Positions 16,643-25,678 of a stretch of 64,000 nt of DNA are shown here, piece by piece (the first letter of the stretch is position 1; every line of letters starts with the position of its first letter). Source of the stretch: Flavobacterium tyrosinilyticum (GTDB lineage Bacteria > Bacteroidota > Bacteroidia > Flavobacteriales > Flavobacteriaceae); NCBI RefSeq assembly GCF_023656565.1, contig NZ_JAMOKG010000002.1:1184030-1248029 (forward strand), read 5' to 3'. The translations under genes and the position numbers were made by a program. The notes beneath the pieces were generated by a model, which was given only the letters and a program-made list of their open reading frames with translations, did no database searches and was not told the origin of the DNA.

Positions 16643-18047
16643 TTTTAGAACACCTTCCTCGCGGTTCATCACCTTCTTGAAGTATAATTTCAGAATGTAA
16701 AAACTGAGCGGCATCAGCAGAACCTTGTACTTTCGTGGCACTGCGTTCAAGCATTTCAGCTTCAAAATCATTTAATACACATTCTCTCAATCCTCTTTCT
16801 TTCCATTTGGAATTAGCGTTACAGCCTTTCGAAATTTTTCTAGCCAATTTTAAAGCATCCAACAAAGCCTGATTGGCACCTTGTCCTTTAAACGGACTCA
16901 TCGGATGCGCCGCATCGCCAATTAAAGTAATATTTTGATTCTTTTCTAATAATTCAGAACTCAACAACTCGCGATCATAAACCGGATATCCAGAAATTAG
17001 ATTTTCCTGTGTTGCCTGTAAAATCTGAGGAATAGGAGTATGCCATTGCGTTCTTCGGCAGGCTTCCTCTTTCAAGGCTTGTGGTCCTTTTGCACTTAGT
17101 TCTTTGGCCTCTTCTTCAGACATCGGAAAACTCAATTGCCACATGACAGAATCTGCAGTATAAGGCATTACATAAATACGTTCATTTCCGTTGGCAGTCT
17201 GAAATATTGTTGCACCATCTAGTAAATCACTCGAAAGCCCTTCGAGCGAACTTAAAGGACAAATTCCTAAGATTACAATGCAATCCAAATAACGGAGCGG
17301 TGTTGCCTCTTCGCCAATTATTAGCTTTCTCACGGCACTGCGAATACCATCGGCACCAACAACAAGATCGGCTTTTGCAGTTTTTATTTTGCCATTTACC
17401 TGAAAACTTAACGCTACACCATTTTCAGATGCTGCAAAATCTATTAATTGATGTCCCCATTGGATAGTATTATTTCCTCCAAGTTGCTCTAATAAAGCTA
17501 AACGAAGCGATTGTCTTGCGATATGGATGTTGGTGCGTTTTGTAGGCGTTTTAATTGCGGTTTCCAGCCATTTTCTGGTTCCCCATTCGCCTAATATTTT
17601 TCCTTCGGTATTGTGTACGATATGTTTTGTAGAAATTACACCTCCTAAAGAAGTAATTCCTAACCCTTTCATAGCTTTACTGGCTTGCTGTAACGTAAGT
17701 CCGTAACCTTGAGATCGGGCATCAAAGTTGCTGTCTCTTTCATAAATCGTAAACGGAATACCGCGATGCAAACAGGCTACCGCTAGAGCAACTCCGCCAA
17801 TACCTGCACCAATAATGGCAACGTGCGGTTTTGTGAGATCGGGTTCAAGATAATTTTCAGATTGCATTAATCCAGACCCAGAACAATTTGTGCACAAATG
17901 CAAATGTGCCTTAGGACGTATTGGAGCAATATTACTCTGCTTGTTCTCATATAAAGCCAATTCCGTTTTATAAAGGCGTTGCGCTTTTTTACTGAGTCCG
18001 CGATTTATTTTACCCTGTCCCTGGCATTCATGGCATATAGTCCACAT
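16629..18047 (-). CDS. FAD-dependent monooxygenase with N-terminal DnaJ-type zinc finger
   Basis: 472 residues. Residues 1-62 hold two DnaJ-like cysteine motifs, CHECQGQG (C5, C8) and CTNCSGSG (C52, C55), enough for one four-Cys zinc site. The rest is a group A flavin monooxygenase: GAGIGG at 80-85, the DG motif VVGADGIRS near 237, and IGDAAHPMSPFKGQGANQAL near 375. Such enzymes hydroxylate aromatics or degrade antibiotics such as tetracyclines with NAD(P)H and O2. The substrate is unknown. The fusion to a zinc finger is odd and may mediate protein contacts. The gene stands alone, with a terminator behind it. Confidence 0.86.
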   Translation of the reverse strand: MWTICHECQGQGKINRGLSKKAQRLYKTELALYENKQSNIAPIRPKAHLHLCTNCSGSGLMQSENYLEPDLTKPHVAIIGAGIGGVALAVACLHRGIPFTIYERDSNFDARSQGYGLTLQQASKAMKGLGITSLGGVISTKHIVHNTEGKILGEWGTRKWLETAIKTPTKRTNIHIARQSLRLALLEQLGGNNTIQWGHQLIDFAASENGVALSFQVNGKIKTAKADLVVGADGIRSAVRKLIIGEEATPLRYLDCIVILGICPLSSLEGLSSDLLDGATIFQTANGNERIYVMPYTADSVMWQLSFPMSEEEAKELSAKGPQALKEEACRRTQWHTPIPQILQATQENLISGYPVYDRELLSSELLEKNQNITLIGDAAHPMSPFKGQGANQALLDALKLARKISKGCNANSKWKERGLRECVLNDFEAEMLERSATKVQGSADAAQFLHSEIILQEGDEPRGRCSKRSKE

Positions 18048-18438
18048 ATTCTATTGTATAACCTCTTTAAGTATTATGGATGCAAAGTTAAGCTTAAACT
18101 ATTTGATTTTCAATGTTGAAGTTTTGTAATTGTCAAATTATTGATATTGAGTGCTTTATTAAAGGGATCAATAATAATGATGGCGGTTTTTTGAAGTTGA
18201 TATAAGCTCATGATTTTAAAATTTAATTTAAGTTGCTGTATCTTAATAATATGTCAGTTAAAGTTTTGTTGTATTTATTGCCTTTTAGGAAACAGCGATA
18301 CTTAGCAGATTTTCGAAATACAGTAAATAGGTGTGATATAAATAGGAGCAGTTTTATTTTATAATTTTTAAAAATGATTATATAAACCAAGCCATTGTAT
18401 TTGAGCTAATTTTAATAATCATTTAAAAACTAGGAATT
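18048..18438. other. Intergenic region with nothing assignable
   Basis: About 390 bp of AT-rich sequence between divergent genes. I see no coding sequence or strong hairpin; promoters for both flanking genes must lie here but no clear TTTG/TAnnTTTG pair was found. Confidence 0.4.
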
Positions 18439-18642
18439 ATGGAGAAGAATAATCAAACTCAGAAAAACCCGAATCCTAAACAACAGGGTGGAGGAGATCA
18501 TCGAAACGATACGAGAAAACATCAATATAAAGAACATGACGAAGTTTTGACAAATGATGAAAACTATGATGTTGATACGAAAAAGTTTAAAGGCAAAGAA
18601 CCTGAACTCGATGATAAATTGAACAACGAAGAAAAAAAATAA
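18439..18642 (+). CDS. Small hydrophilic protein of unknown function
   Basis: 67 residues composed almost wholly of polar and charged amino acids, with a QQGGGDHRND stretch and repeated acidic/lysine segments (DVDTKKFKGKEPELDD). No hydrophobic core is visible, so it is likely disordered. A strong terminator directly follows, which supports it being a real transcript. Hydrophilin-like stress proteins have this composition, but no family is recognised. Confidence 0.66.
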   Translation: MEKNNQTQKNPNPKQQGGGDHRNDTRKHQYKEHDEVLTNDENYDVDTKKFKGKEPELDDKLNNEEKK

Positions 18643-18647
18643 TCCAG

Positions 18648-18682
18648 AAACGTCTCAAAGTTTATTTGAGACGTTTTTTCAT
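18648..18682 (+). terminator. Rho-independent terminator
   Basis: AAACGTCTCAAA and TTTGAGACGTTT form a perfect 12-bp stem with loop GTTTA, followed by a T-rich run. It begins 5 bp after the stop codon of the small hydrophilic protein. Confidence 0.9.
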
Positions 18683-18819
18683 TTTTTTTTTCACTCGGAA
18701 AGCACTTTTTTTTTAATTGATAAAAGTAAAGAAGTAAAAGTATGGTTGGATTTTTATAGATTTGTAAAAATCTAATACAGTTTTTCAAACCATAATTGAG
18801 AAATAATATATAATAAGGC

Positions 18820-19455
18820 ATGAAATCGGTTACTTCATTTTTTTTACTTTTAATTTTTGTCTGTTCAAGTTCATATTCGCAATTGAGTGCAGACAAAATA
18901 TTTGAAAGCTTTAAGCAAGGTGAACGTACAAATTGTTCATCGATTGCATTTATTAAAGCTTCTTTAAATGTGTACGGATTAGATAATCTATTTGAAAGCG
19001 AAAAACTACACAATAATTCTTATAGGATTACGCTAAAAAACAATGCAACCTTTAATTTGGACAGCAGCGAAGTTACTAAAGCTAGAAAATCTGCAGGTTT
19101 TGTTTATATTAAAGATAATTGCGACAGCGAAAAAATACGTGATTATGCTATTTTAACGTATGCTGTTATGGCAAAATACATGCAGATTATCGATAAAGAA
19201 CCCACTTTTGAGAAAGCCTTGGAAGAATTAGAAGAAGGCACTGTATACACTCCAACAATCTACAAATATTTAGGATTTAAATTAGGCAAACAAATTCAGA
19301 AGTTAAAAAGAGAATCTGGAAGCGAATATTGCGGAGTTGTAGCTTGGTCTAAAGCTCATGCTGTTTTTGTTTGCGAAGACTTTATGGATTACTACGGAAA
19401 CAAGAAAAGCATTTGGATAAAATATCCAGGACGTTTTAGAATCATTAAGTCTTAA
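18820..19455 (+). CDS. Secreted protein with possible papain/calpain-like active site
   Basis: 211 residues with a signal peptide (FFLLLIFVCSSSYSQ). The mature N-terminus FKQGERTNCSSIAFIKASLNVYG places a Cys at the start of a helix, and a later strand reads GVVAWSKAHAVFVCEDF with a His, followed by YGNKKSIW. Cys-helix-then-His-strand is the layout of papain-like and calpain-like peptidases, so a secreted cysteine peptidase or its inactive relative is possible. I do not recognise a named family and the catalytic assignment is inference. It is transcribed alone. Confidence 0.7.
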   Translation: MKSVTSFFLLLIFVCSSSYSQLSADKIFESFKQGERTNCSSIAFIKASLNVYGLDNLFESEKLHNNSYRITLKNNATFNLDSSEVTKARKSAGFVYIKDNCDSEKIRDYAILTYAVMAKYMQIIDKEPTFEKALEELEEGTVYTPTIYKYLGFKLGKQIQKLKRESGSEYCGVVAWSKAHAVFVCEDFMDYYGNKKSIWIKYPGRFRIIKS

Positions 19456-19556
19456 AAAAGAACGATTGGAATATCGTAATTTGTAAGCGTTTTATTTCTA
19501 TTTTGCTAATAACATTAAAAGATTATTATAATTTTAGTAAAAAGGACTTCCAAAAA

Positions 19557-19586
19557 TTGCATTTTAAGTTAATTTATATATTTTTG
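19557..19586 (+). promoter_or_regulatory. Bacteroidota-type promoter for the gene at 19618
   Basis: TTG at 19557-19559 and TATTTTTG at 19579-19586 (TAnnTTTG) are separated by 19 bp, as in the Bacteroidota -33/-7 consensus. The start codon follows about 30 bp downstream. Confidence 0.6.
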
Positions 19587-19617
19587 TTTTTATTCAAGAA
19601 CCAAATCTATTAAGAAA

Positions 19618-20061
19618 ATGAAGAGTAAAATTATTTTATTATGTGCACTTTTCTTCTTGACGACTGCCGCTGTTTCTGCACAGGCAAAAAACGCACCAAG
19701 AAGTATCATTAGTACAACAGCTTTAATCCGTAAATACCACGATCAAAAAGAATTAAGCGGTATGCAAAAAGGAGAGCTTTTAGAATTGTACATTGAACGT
19801 ATTAAAGTTCTAGTAAAAACACTTCCTTACATTGCTTTGGTTACTAAACCAGGTGTTACAATGGCAGATCTAGGTATTCCTGATACGGCTGATAACAAAA
19901 AAATCTTAGATGGTCAGGCGTTAGGTACAACTAGCTTCTTAGATACTACAGTAGAGTTTCAGAGAAAAATGATGCCTTACTCAGATAAAGGAAATCTTAT
20001 TGCAGCCATTTTATTTTATGAAACTACATTGAAATCGCTACACGAATTCAACGAGCTATAA
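19618..20061 (+). CDS. Secreted protein of unknown function
   Basis: 147 residues with a clear signal peptide (IILLCALFFLTTAAVSAQ). The mature part is mainly helical, with STTALIRKYHDQKELSGMQKGELLELYIERIKVLVKTL given here in part as segments RKYHDQKEL and KGELLELYIERI, then a conserved-looking PGVTMADLGIPDT and a final helix LYETTLKSLHEF-like end. No catalytic motif is visible. It has its own promoter (19557) and terminator (20086). The function is unknown; secretion to the periplasm or beyond is well supported. Confidence 0.78.
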   Translation: MKSKIILLCALFFLTTAAVSAQAKNAPRSIISTTALIRKYHDQKELSGMQKGELLELYIERIKVLVKTLPYIALVTKPGVTMADLGIPDTADNKKILDGQALGTTSFLDTTVEFQRKMMPYSDKGNLIAAILFYETTLKSLHEFNEL

Positions 20062-20085
20062 TAAGTTAGAAATACAAAAAAATAG

Positions 20086-20120
20086 AAACTCCAAGGTCTT
20101 ATGATCTTGGAGTTTTTTTT
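20086..20120 (+). terminator. Rho-independent terminator
   Basis: AAACTCCAAGGTC pairs with GATCTTGGAGTTT (one G-T pair) around TTAT and is followed by eight T. It lies 25 bp after the stop of the secreted protein gene. Confidence 0.92.
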
Positions 20121-20303
20121 TGGTTTAAACTTTCCTGAATTGGAATTTAAAATAGCCAAAAAAGGTTTTCTAGTTTTAAGATTTTAGTACAATTCTTATA
20201 AAACCATAAAAACGCCTATTTTTTATAACTTATTTGTTTTTAGTTGTTTATGCTCGTCTGTTTAAAAAGGTTAACATTTTTTTTGCAAAAAGTTTAATTA
20301 AAA

Positions 20304-20334
20304 TTTGGGGAATATTATTTTTAACTTACTTTTG
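20304..20334 (+). promoter_or_regulatory. Promoter of the SusC/SusD operon
   Basis: TTTG at 20304-20307 and TACTTTTG at 20327-20334 are separated by 19 bp, a full match to the Bacteroidota -33/-7 pattern. Transcription would start near 20341 and leave a leader of about 385 nt before SusC. Confidence 0.72.
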
Positions 20335-20566
20335 TTCTATCAAATTAGTAGAGTTTAAAATATAAGTTAAAAGCCAGAGATTAGAACCACGATATTTCAT
20401 TCCAAAATAAGCAAAAAGCATTCGGCAGTTTTCGTCCTTATGCATTCTACGGTTAAAAGTCCTCTTTTTTAATTCATTATAAATTTTAAAAAGTACAACA
20501 ATCCCGAATTGGGGTTAAAATTTTATAGGCCAATTTAAAAGAATAGTAATCAAAAAAAAAGTAAAA

Positions 20567-20593
20567 ATGAAAAAACGAATGTGCTGCAGATAA
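20567..20593 (+). CDS. Putative Cys-codon leader peptide MKKRMCCR
   Basis: The frame ATG AAA AAA CGA ATG TGC TGC AGA TAA encodes MKKRMCCR. The two Cys codons TGCTGC form the segment TGCTGCA (20582-20588), which can pair with TGCAGCA (20614-20620) inside the downstream hairpin. A stalled or passing ribosome would thus decide which pairing forms. Tandem-Cys leader ORFs act as cysteine-responsive attenuators in mycobacteria; the same logic here is an inference. No poly-T follows the hairpin, so the mechanism would not be simple intrinsic termination. Confidence 0.55.
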   Translation: MKKRMCCR

Positions 20594-20603
20594 AAAGAAA
20601 AAA

Positions 20604-20627
20604 CCATTTCTGTTGCAGCAGAAATGG
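20604..20627 (+). promoter_or_regulatory. Leader hairpin competing with the Cys codons
   Basis: CCATTTCTG and CAGAAATGG form a perfect 9-bp stem with loop TTGCAG. Its loop and 3' arm contain TGCAGCA, complementary to the Cys codons of the leader ORF 25 nt upstream, so the two structures exclude each other. Confidence 0.55.
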
Positions 20628-20724
20628 TAGAAGCTTAAAAAGAAATTGTCATCTCTAAAAGGGAAAGCTAGAATAGCATAAAGCGCTCTAAGCTTGCCTT
20701 CTTTATTTAAACTAAAACAAAGTA

Positions 20725-23700
20725 ATGAAAATAAAATTAAAAAGATATGCTTGGCTATGTATTTTGTTGATTTCCATAGGAGTTAAAGCTCAAGAGACAA
20801 AGCCACTAATTCAGTCTAAACTGGAAGGAACAGTTGTCGATGCCGTTACAAAAGAGCCTGTTATTGGGGCTTCGGTAACGATTCAAGGAACTACACATGG
20901 TGTTATCACAGATACAGATGGAAAATTTTATTTCCAAACAGGACAAAAATTCCCTTATGTGCTTTTAGTTAGTTATTTAGGATATAAAAAACAAGAAGTT
21001 GTAGTAAACAAAAACGATATTACGATCAATCTTACCGAAGAACAAAATGCTCTATCTGAAGTAGTTGTTACCGCACTTGGAATTTCAAAAGAAAAGAAAT
21101 CGTTAGGATATACAACTCAATCAGTAAAAGGAAAAGAATTGGCAACTACCAAAGAAACCAACTTCTTAAATGCTCTTTCTGGTAAAGTAGCGGGTGTGCG
21201 TATTACCAATTCGCAAGGAGATATGGGATCTTCTCGTATTATTATTCGTGGAGAAACTTCTATTGCAGGAAACAACCAACCGCTTTTTGTGGTAGATGGA
21301 GTTCCTGTAGATAACTCTCAATTGAATTTTGGTGGAGCTACTCGTGATTTCAGAAATGCAATTGCCGATTTGAATCCGCAGGATATTGAAACTTTGACTG
21401 TTTTAAAAGGGCCAAATGCCGCTGCTCTTTACGGATCGCGTGCTGCTCATGGTGTTGTACTTATTACGACAAAATCAGGAAAAGGACAAAAAGGAGGATT
21501 TGGTGTTACTTTTAATACGGGTCTAACCGTTTCTCAAGTGGCTACTTTGCCTTCTTTCCAAAACACTTTTGGACAAGGTTCTAACGGAAGATTCAGCTAC
21601 GTAGACGGAAAAGGTGGAGGAGTTAATGATGGTGTTGATGAAAGCTGGGGACCAAGAATGGACGGACGCCTTATCCCGCAATTTTACTCTAAAGGAGAAG
21701 CTGTTCCTTTTGTTGCGCACCCAAATAACGTGAAAGATTTCTTCAATACAGGACTTACTTACGATAATAGTGTTTCTATAGCAAAAGCTAATGAGAAATC
21801 AGATTTCCGTTTAGGTGTAAACAATCAAAAACAGCTTGGAACTGTGCCAAACAGTGAAATCAACAAAACAAATTTTTCTATCAATACCAATTACCAGATT
21901 TCTGAAAGTGTAAAAGTTGGGGTTAATGCCAATTATATCGCTACAAATGCTCCTCAATTGCCAGGTGGTCCATCTGGTGGTCGTGCGGCTGGGGTAATGC
22001 TTCAGTTTCTTTGGTTCGGACGTCAGGTTGATATTAATGAATTGGAAAAAGATAGAAATACCAACTGGAATAACAGCTATTACAGCAACCCGTATTGGAA
22101 TGCCTATTACAATACAACAAGCCAACAGCGTAACCGTTTAATTGGAGATATCCATTTGGACGCGAAATTGGCAGAAGGATTAAACTTCAGATTCCGTACA
22201 GGAGTTGATTATTATAACGATAGAAGAAAATATACTATTAAATATGGTACAAATGGAACTCCTTTCGGATCGTATGCAGAAGATGCTTACACTGTAAATG
22301 AGCAAAATACTGAGGGTATATTTCAATATACAAAACAGCTTAATGATGATTTTACTGTAGATGCACTTGCGGGGTTCAACATTCGTAACCATAGCGATGC
22401 CAACAACTATCAGAAAGCGCCACGTTTAGCGGTTCCAGATTTGTATACTTTAACAAACTCTAGAGATCCGTTAACATCATCAAACTCATTATCTAGATTG
22501 AGAGTTTACAGTGCTTACGCTTCTGCTCAGTTTGGTTTTAGAAATTATGCTTTCTTGAACGTTACGGCACGTAATGACTGGTCTTCTACATTACCAAGCA
22601 GCAACCGTTCTTATTTCTACCCATCTATTAACGGAAGTGTGGTTTTAACAGATGCCTTAAATATTAAGAGCAGTACATTAGATTTCTTAAAGCTTCGTGG
22701 AGGATGGTCTGAAGTAGGTAACGATGCAGATCCGTACCAATTGGCTACGGTTTATAATTTCCAAACGGCATTTGACGGAAATCCGATCCAGACTTCTTCT
22801 CAAAGAAAACTGAATGAAAATTTAAAGCCAGAAACAACACGCTCTACTGAAATAGGTGGTGAAGCTTCTTTCTGGAAAAACAGACTTCATTTTGATATAG
22901 CGTATTACAATACCAATAGTTTCGATCAGATTTTAGAAATCAAAACTACAGCAGCAAGCGGTTATACTTCACAGTTAATCAATGCAGGTAAAATTAATAA
23001 CCAAGGTATTGAAATACAGTTAGACGGAAATCCGGTGCAAACAGAAAACTTTAAGTGGAATGTTGCGGTGAATTATTCTAAAAACAAAAGTAAAGTAGAA
23101 ATTCTAGATTACGCAGGAGATATTAAAAACTATACGATTGGTTCTTCTGGAGGTGTAGATGTATTGGCGTCTGTAGGGCAAGCTTATGGTGCACTTTACG
23201 GAACAGCGTACGAGCGTGATGCAAGCGGAAATATTGTGGTAGGAGCAAATGGTCTTCCAAAAGCAGATCCGACAAAAAAAGTGTTAGGACATTATACTCC
23301 AGATTATTTAGCTGGTCTTACAAATACTTTGACATACAAAAATCTTGAGCTTTCGTTCCTTGTTGATGCTAGTGTTGGTGGAGAACTTTTCTCAGGAACA
23401 AACAGAACAGGTAACTATACAGGAGTTTTAGCGCAGACTCTTCCAGGGCGTGGTGCTGAAAACGGAGGTTTAAGCTACTATTATCCAGGAAACAATACCG
23501 CTAATCCGAAGACTTTGGTAACAGGCGGAGCAGCTCCAGGTGGTGCAACAATTTATGATGACGGAATGATTTTCGGAGGTGTATTTGCTGATGGAACTCC
23601 TAATAATAAAGTGATTAGCGCACAAGAATATTATAAAGCATCATACAATATTAGCGAAGCTTACATCTATAGTTCAACTTTCGTAAAAATGAGAGAGATA

Positions 23701-23916
23701 AAACTGACTTATAATTTTAATAAAAAGCTGATTAAAAAACTAGGATTAGAAGGAGCAAGCGTTACTGCTGCTGGCCGTAACTTATTCTTTATCTACAAAG
23801 ATGCTCCAAATATTGACCCTGAAACGGCTTTCAATACTGGAAATGCGCAAGGATTGGAAAGTTTGGCTTTACCAACAACTAGAAATTTCAGTTTAAACCT
23901 TAACGTTAAATTTTAA
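20725..23916 (+). CDS. SusC/RagA family TonB-linked outer-membrane transporter
   Basis: 1063 residues: signal peptide ending at VKAQ, a carboxypeptidase-regulatory-like domain (EGTVVDAVTKEPVIGASV at about 33-50, GKFYF, VSYLGYK), the TonB plug with LSEVVVTALGISKEKKSLGY and GVRITNSQGDMGSSRIIIRG, then a large barrel ending LNLNVKF. With the SusD partner 12 bp downstream it forms a pedal-bin importer for oligosaccharides, peptides or other large nutrients. No glycan-degrading enzyme sits in the operon, so the ligand is unknown. Expression is probably controlled through the long leader with Cys codons; no anti-sigma or hybrid regulator is adjacent. Confidence 0.95.
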   Translation: MKIKLKRYAWLCILLISIGVKAQETKPLIQSKLEGTVVDAVTKEPVIGASVTIQGTTHGVITDTDGKFYFQTGQKFPYVLLVSYLGYKKQEVVVNKNDITINLTEEQNALSEVVVTALGISKEKKSLGYTTQSVKGKELATTKETNFLNALSGKVAGVRITNSQGDMGSSRIIIRGETSIAGNNQPLFVVDGVPVDNSQLNFGGATRDFRNAIADLNPQDIETLTVLKGPNAAALYGSRAAHGVVLITTKSGKGQKGGFGVTFNTGLTVSQVATLPSFQNTFGQGSNGRFSYVDGKGGGVNDGVDESWGPRMDGRLIPQFYSKGEAVPFVAHPNNVKDFFNTGLTYDNSVSIAKANEKSDFRLGVNNQKQLGTVPNSEINKTNFSINTNYQISESVKVGVNANYIATNAPQLPGGPSGGRAAGVMLQFLWFGRQVDINELEKDRNTNWNNSYYSNPYWNAYYNTTSQQRNRLIGDIHLDAKLAEGLNFRFRTGVDYYNDRRKYTIKYGTNGTPFGSYAEDAYTVNEQNTEGIFQYTKQLNDDFTVDALAGFNIRNHSDANNYQKAPRLAVPDLYTLTNSRDPLTSSNSLSRLRVYSAYASAQFGFRNYAFLNVTARNDWSSTLPSSNRSYFYPSINGSVVLTDALNIKSSTLDFLKLRGGWSEVGNDADPYQLATVYNFQTAFDGNPIQTSSQRKLNENLKPETTRSTEIGGEASFWKNRLHFDIAYYNTNSFDQILEIKTTAASGYTSQLINAGKINNQGIEIQLDGNPVQTENFKWNVAVNYSKNKSKVEILDYAGDIKNYTIGSSGGVDVLASVGQAYGALYGTAYERDASGNIVVGANGLPKADPTKKVLGHYTPDYLAGLTNTLTYKNLELSFLVDASVGGELFSGTNRTGNYTGVLAQTLPGRGAENGGLSYYYPGNNTANPKTLVTGGAAPGGATIYDDGMIFGGVFADGTPNNKVISAQEYYKASYNISEAYIYSSTFVKMREIKLTYNFNKKLIKKLGLEGASVTAAGRNLFFIYKDAPNIDPETAFNTGNAQGLESLALPTTRNFSLNLNVKF

Positions 23917-23928
23917 AAACTCGGAATC

Positions 23929-25353
23929 ATGCTAAAAAAACTATCATATACAATACTGTTTGCATTGACACTGAGCTCTTGCAGTGATACTTTGGACGAT
24001 ATTAATAAAAATCCAAATGCAACTGAAACCCCGCTTGCACCATATCTTTTAACAGGTACCTTAAAGCAAAGTGCCGATTTGTACTGGGGAGATGCAAATA
24101 ACTTTAACTCGACTTTGCTGTTTGTACAGCATTGGGCTAAAATTCAATATACAGAACCAGATCGTTACGATGTTTCTAATGCTTCTTTCACGACATTGTG
24201 GGATAAGGGATATTCGACTCTAATTACAGATTTGAATACAATTATAAAATTTCCAGATGCTCAGGCAAACTCTAACTATAAAGGTATCGCCTTAACGTTG
24301 CGTTCATGGACCTTTTTATTACTGACAGATGCTTACGGAAGCATTCCGTACAAAGAAGCGGGGCAAAATGTAACGCCTGCCTATAGCACGCAAAAAGAAG
24401 TATACACAGGATTGCTTGACGATTTAAAACAAGCGCAATCTTTGTTAAATCCAGCAAATGGTTCTGTTACGGGTGATTTGGCTTACAAAGGCGATATCTT
24501 GAAATGGAAAAAACTGGTAAACTCACTTCGTTTGCGTATTGCTTTGAGAATTTCAGACAAAGAACCAGGTTTAGCAAAACAAGCTGCTATAGACGCTACA
24601 AGCGATGCAGGAGGATTAATAGGCAGTAATGCCGAAACCTTCCAATTTGTTTATACCAGTTCGCCACAGCAAAATCCAGCTTCGGCTTGGTTTGAAACTA
24701 GAGATGATTTCCGTATTTCAAAAACTATGGTCGATCAATTATATGCATTGTCTGATCCTCGTTTGCCTGTTTTTGCACAATTGCCTTCAGATGCAAGTGT
24801 AGGGAAATATGTTGGAGGTGCAAACGGATTATCAAATAGTGATGCCAATAGCCAAGGTTTTGCTAAAACATCAAAACCTGGAACTTATTTCTTAACATCG
24901 GCTTCACCAGCGGTAATTGCTTCTTATTCGGAAACATTGTTTAATCTTGCAGAAGCAGCAGCCCGCGGATATATTTCGGGAGATGCAGAACAGTATTATA
25001 AAAATGCTATTACAGCATCTTTGAATCAGTTTGGAATTACGAATTCGACTACGATTTCAACTTATTTAGATCAAGCAAGTGTGAAATATGATGCGTCAAA
25101 TTATGCTAAATCTATTGGTACACAAAAATGGATTTCTTTCTTCGGACAAGGTTTAGATGCTTTTACAGAATGGAGAAGATTGGATTATCCAGTTCTTACA
25201 GCTGGTCCTGCTACTGTTTTGGACGGAAAAATTCCTTCGCGTCTTTTCTATCCTGGTACAGAACAGTCACTAAACGGTGCTAGTTATCAAGCAGCTGTAG
25301 CGGAACAAGGGAAAGATTTATTGACAACCAAATTATGGTTTGATGTGAAATAA
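23929..25353 (+). CDS. SusD/RagB-type surface lipoprotein (SusD-like_2)
   Basis: 474 residues, lipobox ending at C18 (TLSSCSD). Helical SusD fold with the family opening LDDINKNPNATE, ALTLRSWTFLLLTDAYGSIPYKEA near 120 and the C-terminal WISFFGQGLDAFTEWRRLDYP. It is closer to the SusD-like_2 group than to classical SusD. The protein is the ligand-binding lid over the SusC barrel on the cell surface. A perfect terminator follows, so the operon has just these two genes. Confidence 0.93.
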   Translation: MLKKLSYTILFALTLSSCSDTLDDINKNPNATETPLAPYLLTGTLKQSADLYWGDANNFNSTLLFVQHWAKIQYTEPDRYDVSNASFTTLWDKGYSTLITDLNTIIKFPDAQANSNYKGIALTLRSWTFLLLTDAYGSIPYKEAGQNVTPAYSTQKEVYTGLLDDLKQAQSLLNPANGSVTGDLAYKGDILKWKKLVNSLRLRIALRISDKEPGLAKQAAIDATSDAGGLIGSNAETFQFVYTSSPQQNPASAWFETRDDFRISKTMVDQLYALSDPRLPVFAQLPSDASVGKYVGGANGLSNSDANSQGFAKTSKPGTYFLTSASPAVIASYSETLFNLAEAAARGYISGDAEQYYKNAITASLNQFGITNSTTISTYLDQASVKYDASNYAKSIGTQKWISFFGQGLDAFTEWRRLDYPVLTAGPATVLDGKIPSRLFYPGTEQSLNGASYQAAVAEQGKDLLTTKLWFDVK

Positions 25354-25380
25354 AAAATGTTGTTGTTTTTTTGAGTCAAA

Positions 25381-25414
25381 AAAAGCCCTGTATCTTAGTT
25401 GATACAGGGCTTTT
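25381..25414 (+). terminator. Rho-independent terminator of the SusCD operon
   Basis: AAAAGCCCTGTATC and GATACAGGGCTTTT form a perfect 14-bp stem with loop TTAGTT. It lies 27 bp after the SusD stop codon. The remaining sequence to 25678 is AT-rich and holds nothing assignable. Confidence 0.93.
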
Positions 25415-25678
25415 ACTTTCGGATTTTCTTATTTCAATTTAAAAAAGCAAAAAAGTTATAGAATTCAGTAACAAAACTTTCTCCGATTTTACTAATAAGA
25501 AAGACGGCAAAAATGGTGTGTTTTTTTGTTGTAATTTAGAAATAAATTAACTGATTTATAGGTTCTAAAATAGCAATAAAGTAGAATATAAATGAGTTAG
25601 AGTTTATAAGACTTGTTGCAATTTCTGCAGTAAATACAAGTGTTAGAAAAAATAAAGCAATTTAAAAAGTTAAGCAGT

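Larger units (their letters stand above)
20341..20724 (+). promoter_or_regulatory. Long 5' leader of the SusC/SusD operon
   Basis: About 385 nt of probable untranslated leader. It includes a tiny ORF with tandem Cys codons (20567-20593), a strong hairpin (20604-20627) and further complementary pairs such as AAGCTTA near 20632 with TAAGCTT near 20690. I do not recognise a known riboswitch. The length and structure suggest regulation of the operon in the leader. Confidence 0.55.

Noticed and set aside
18564..19013. 149-codon frame on the minus strand
   Set aside because: It crosses a strong terminator and two plus-strand genes that have signal peptides or terminators; a shadow frame.
20604..20627. 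Intrinsic terminator in the SusC leader
   Set aside because: The hairpin is not followed by a T-run, so simple termination is unlikely.
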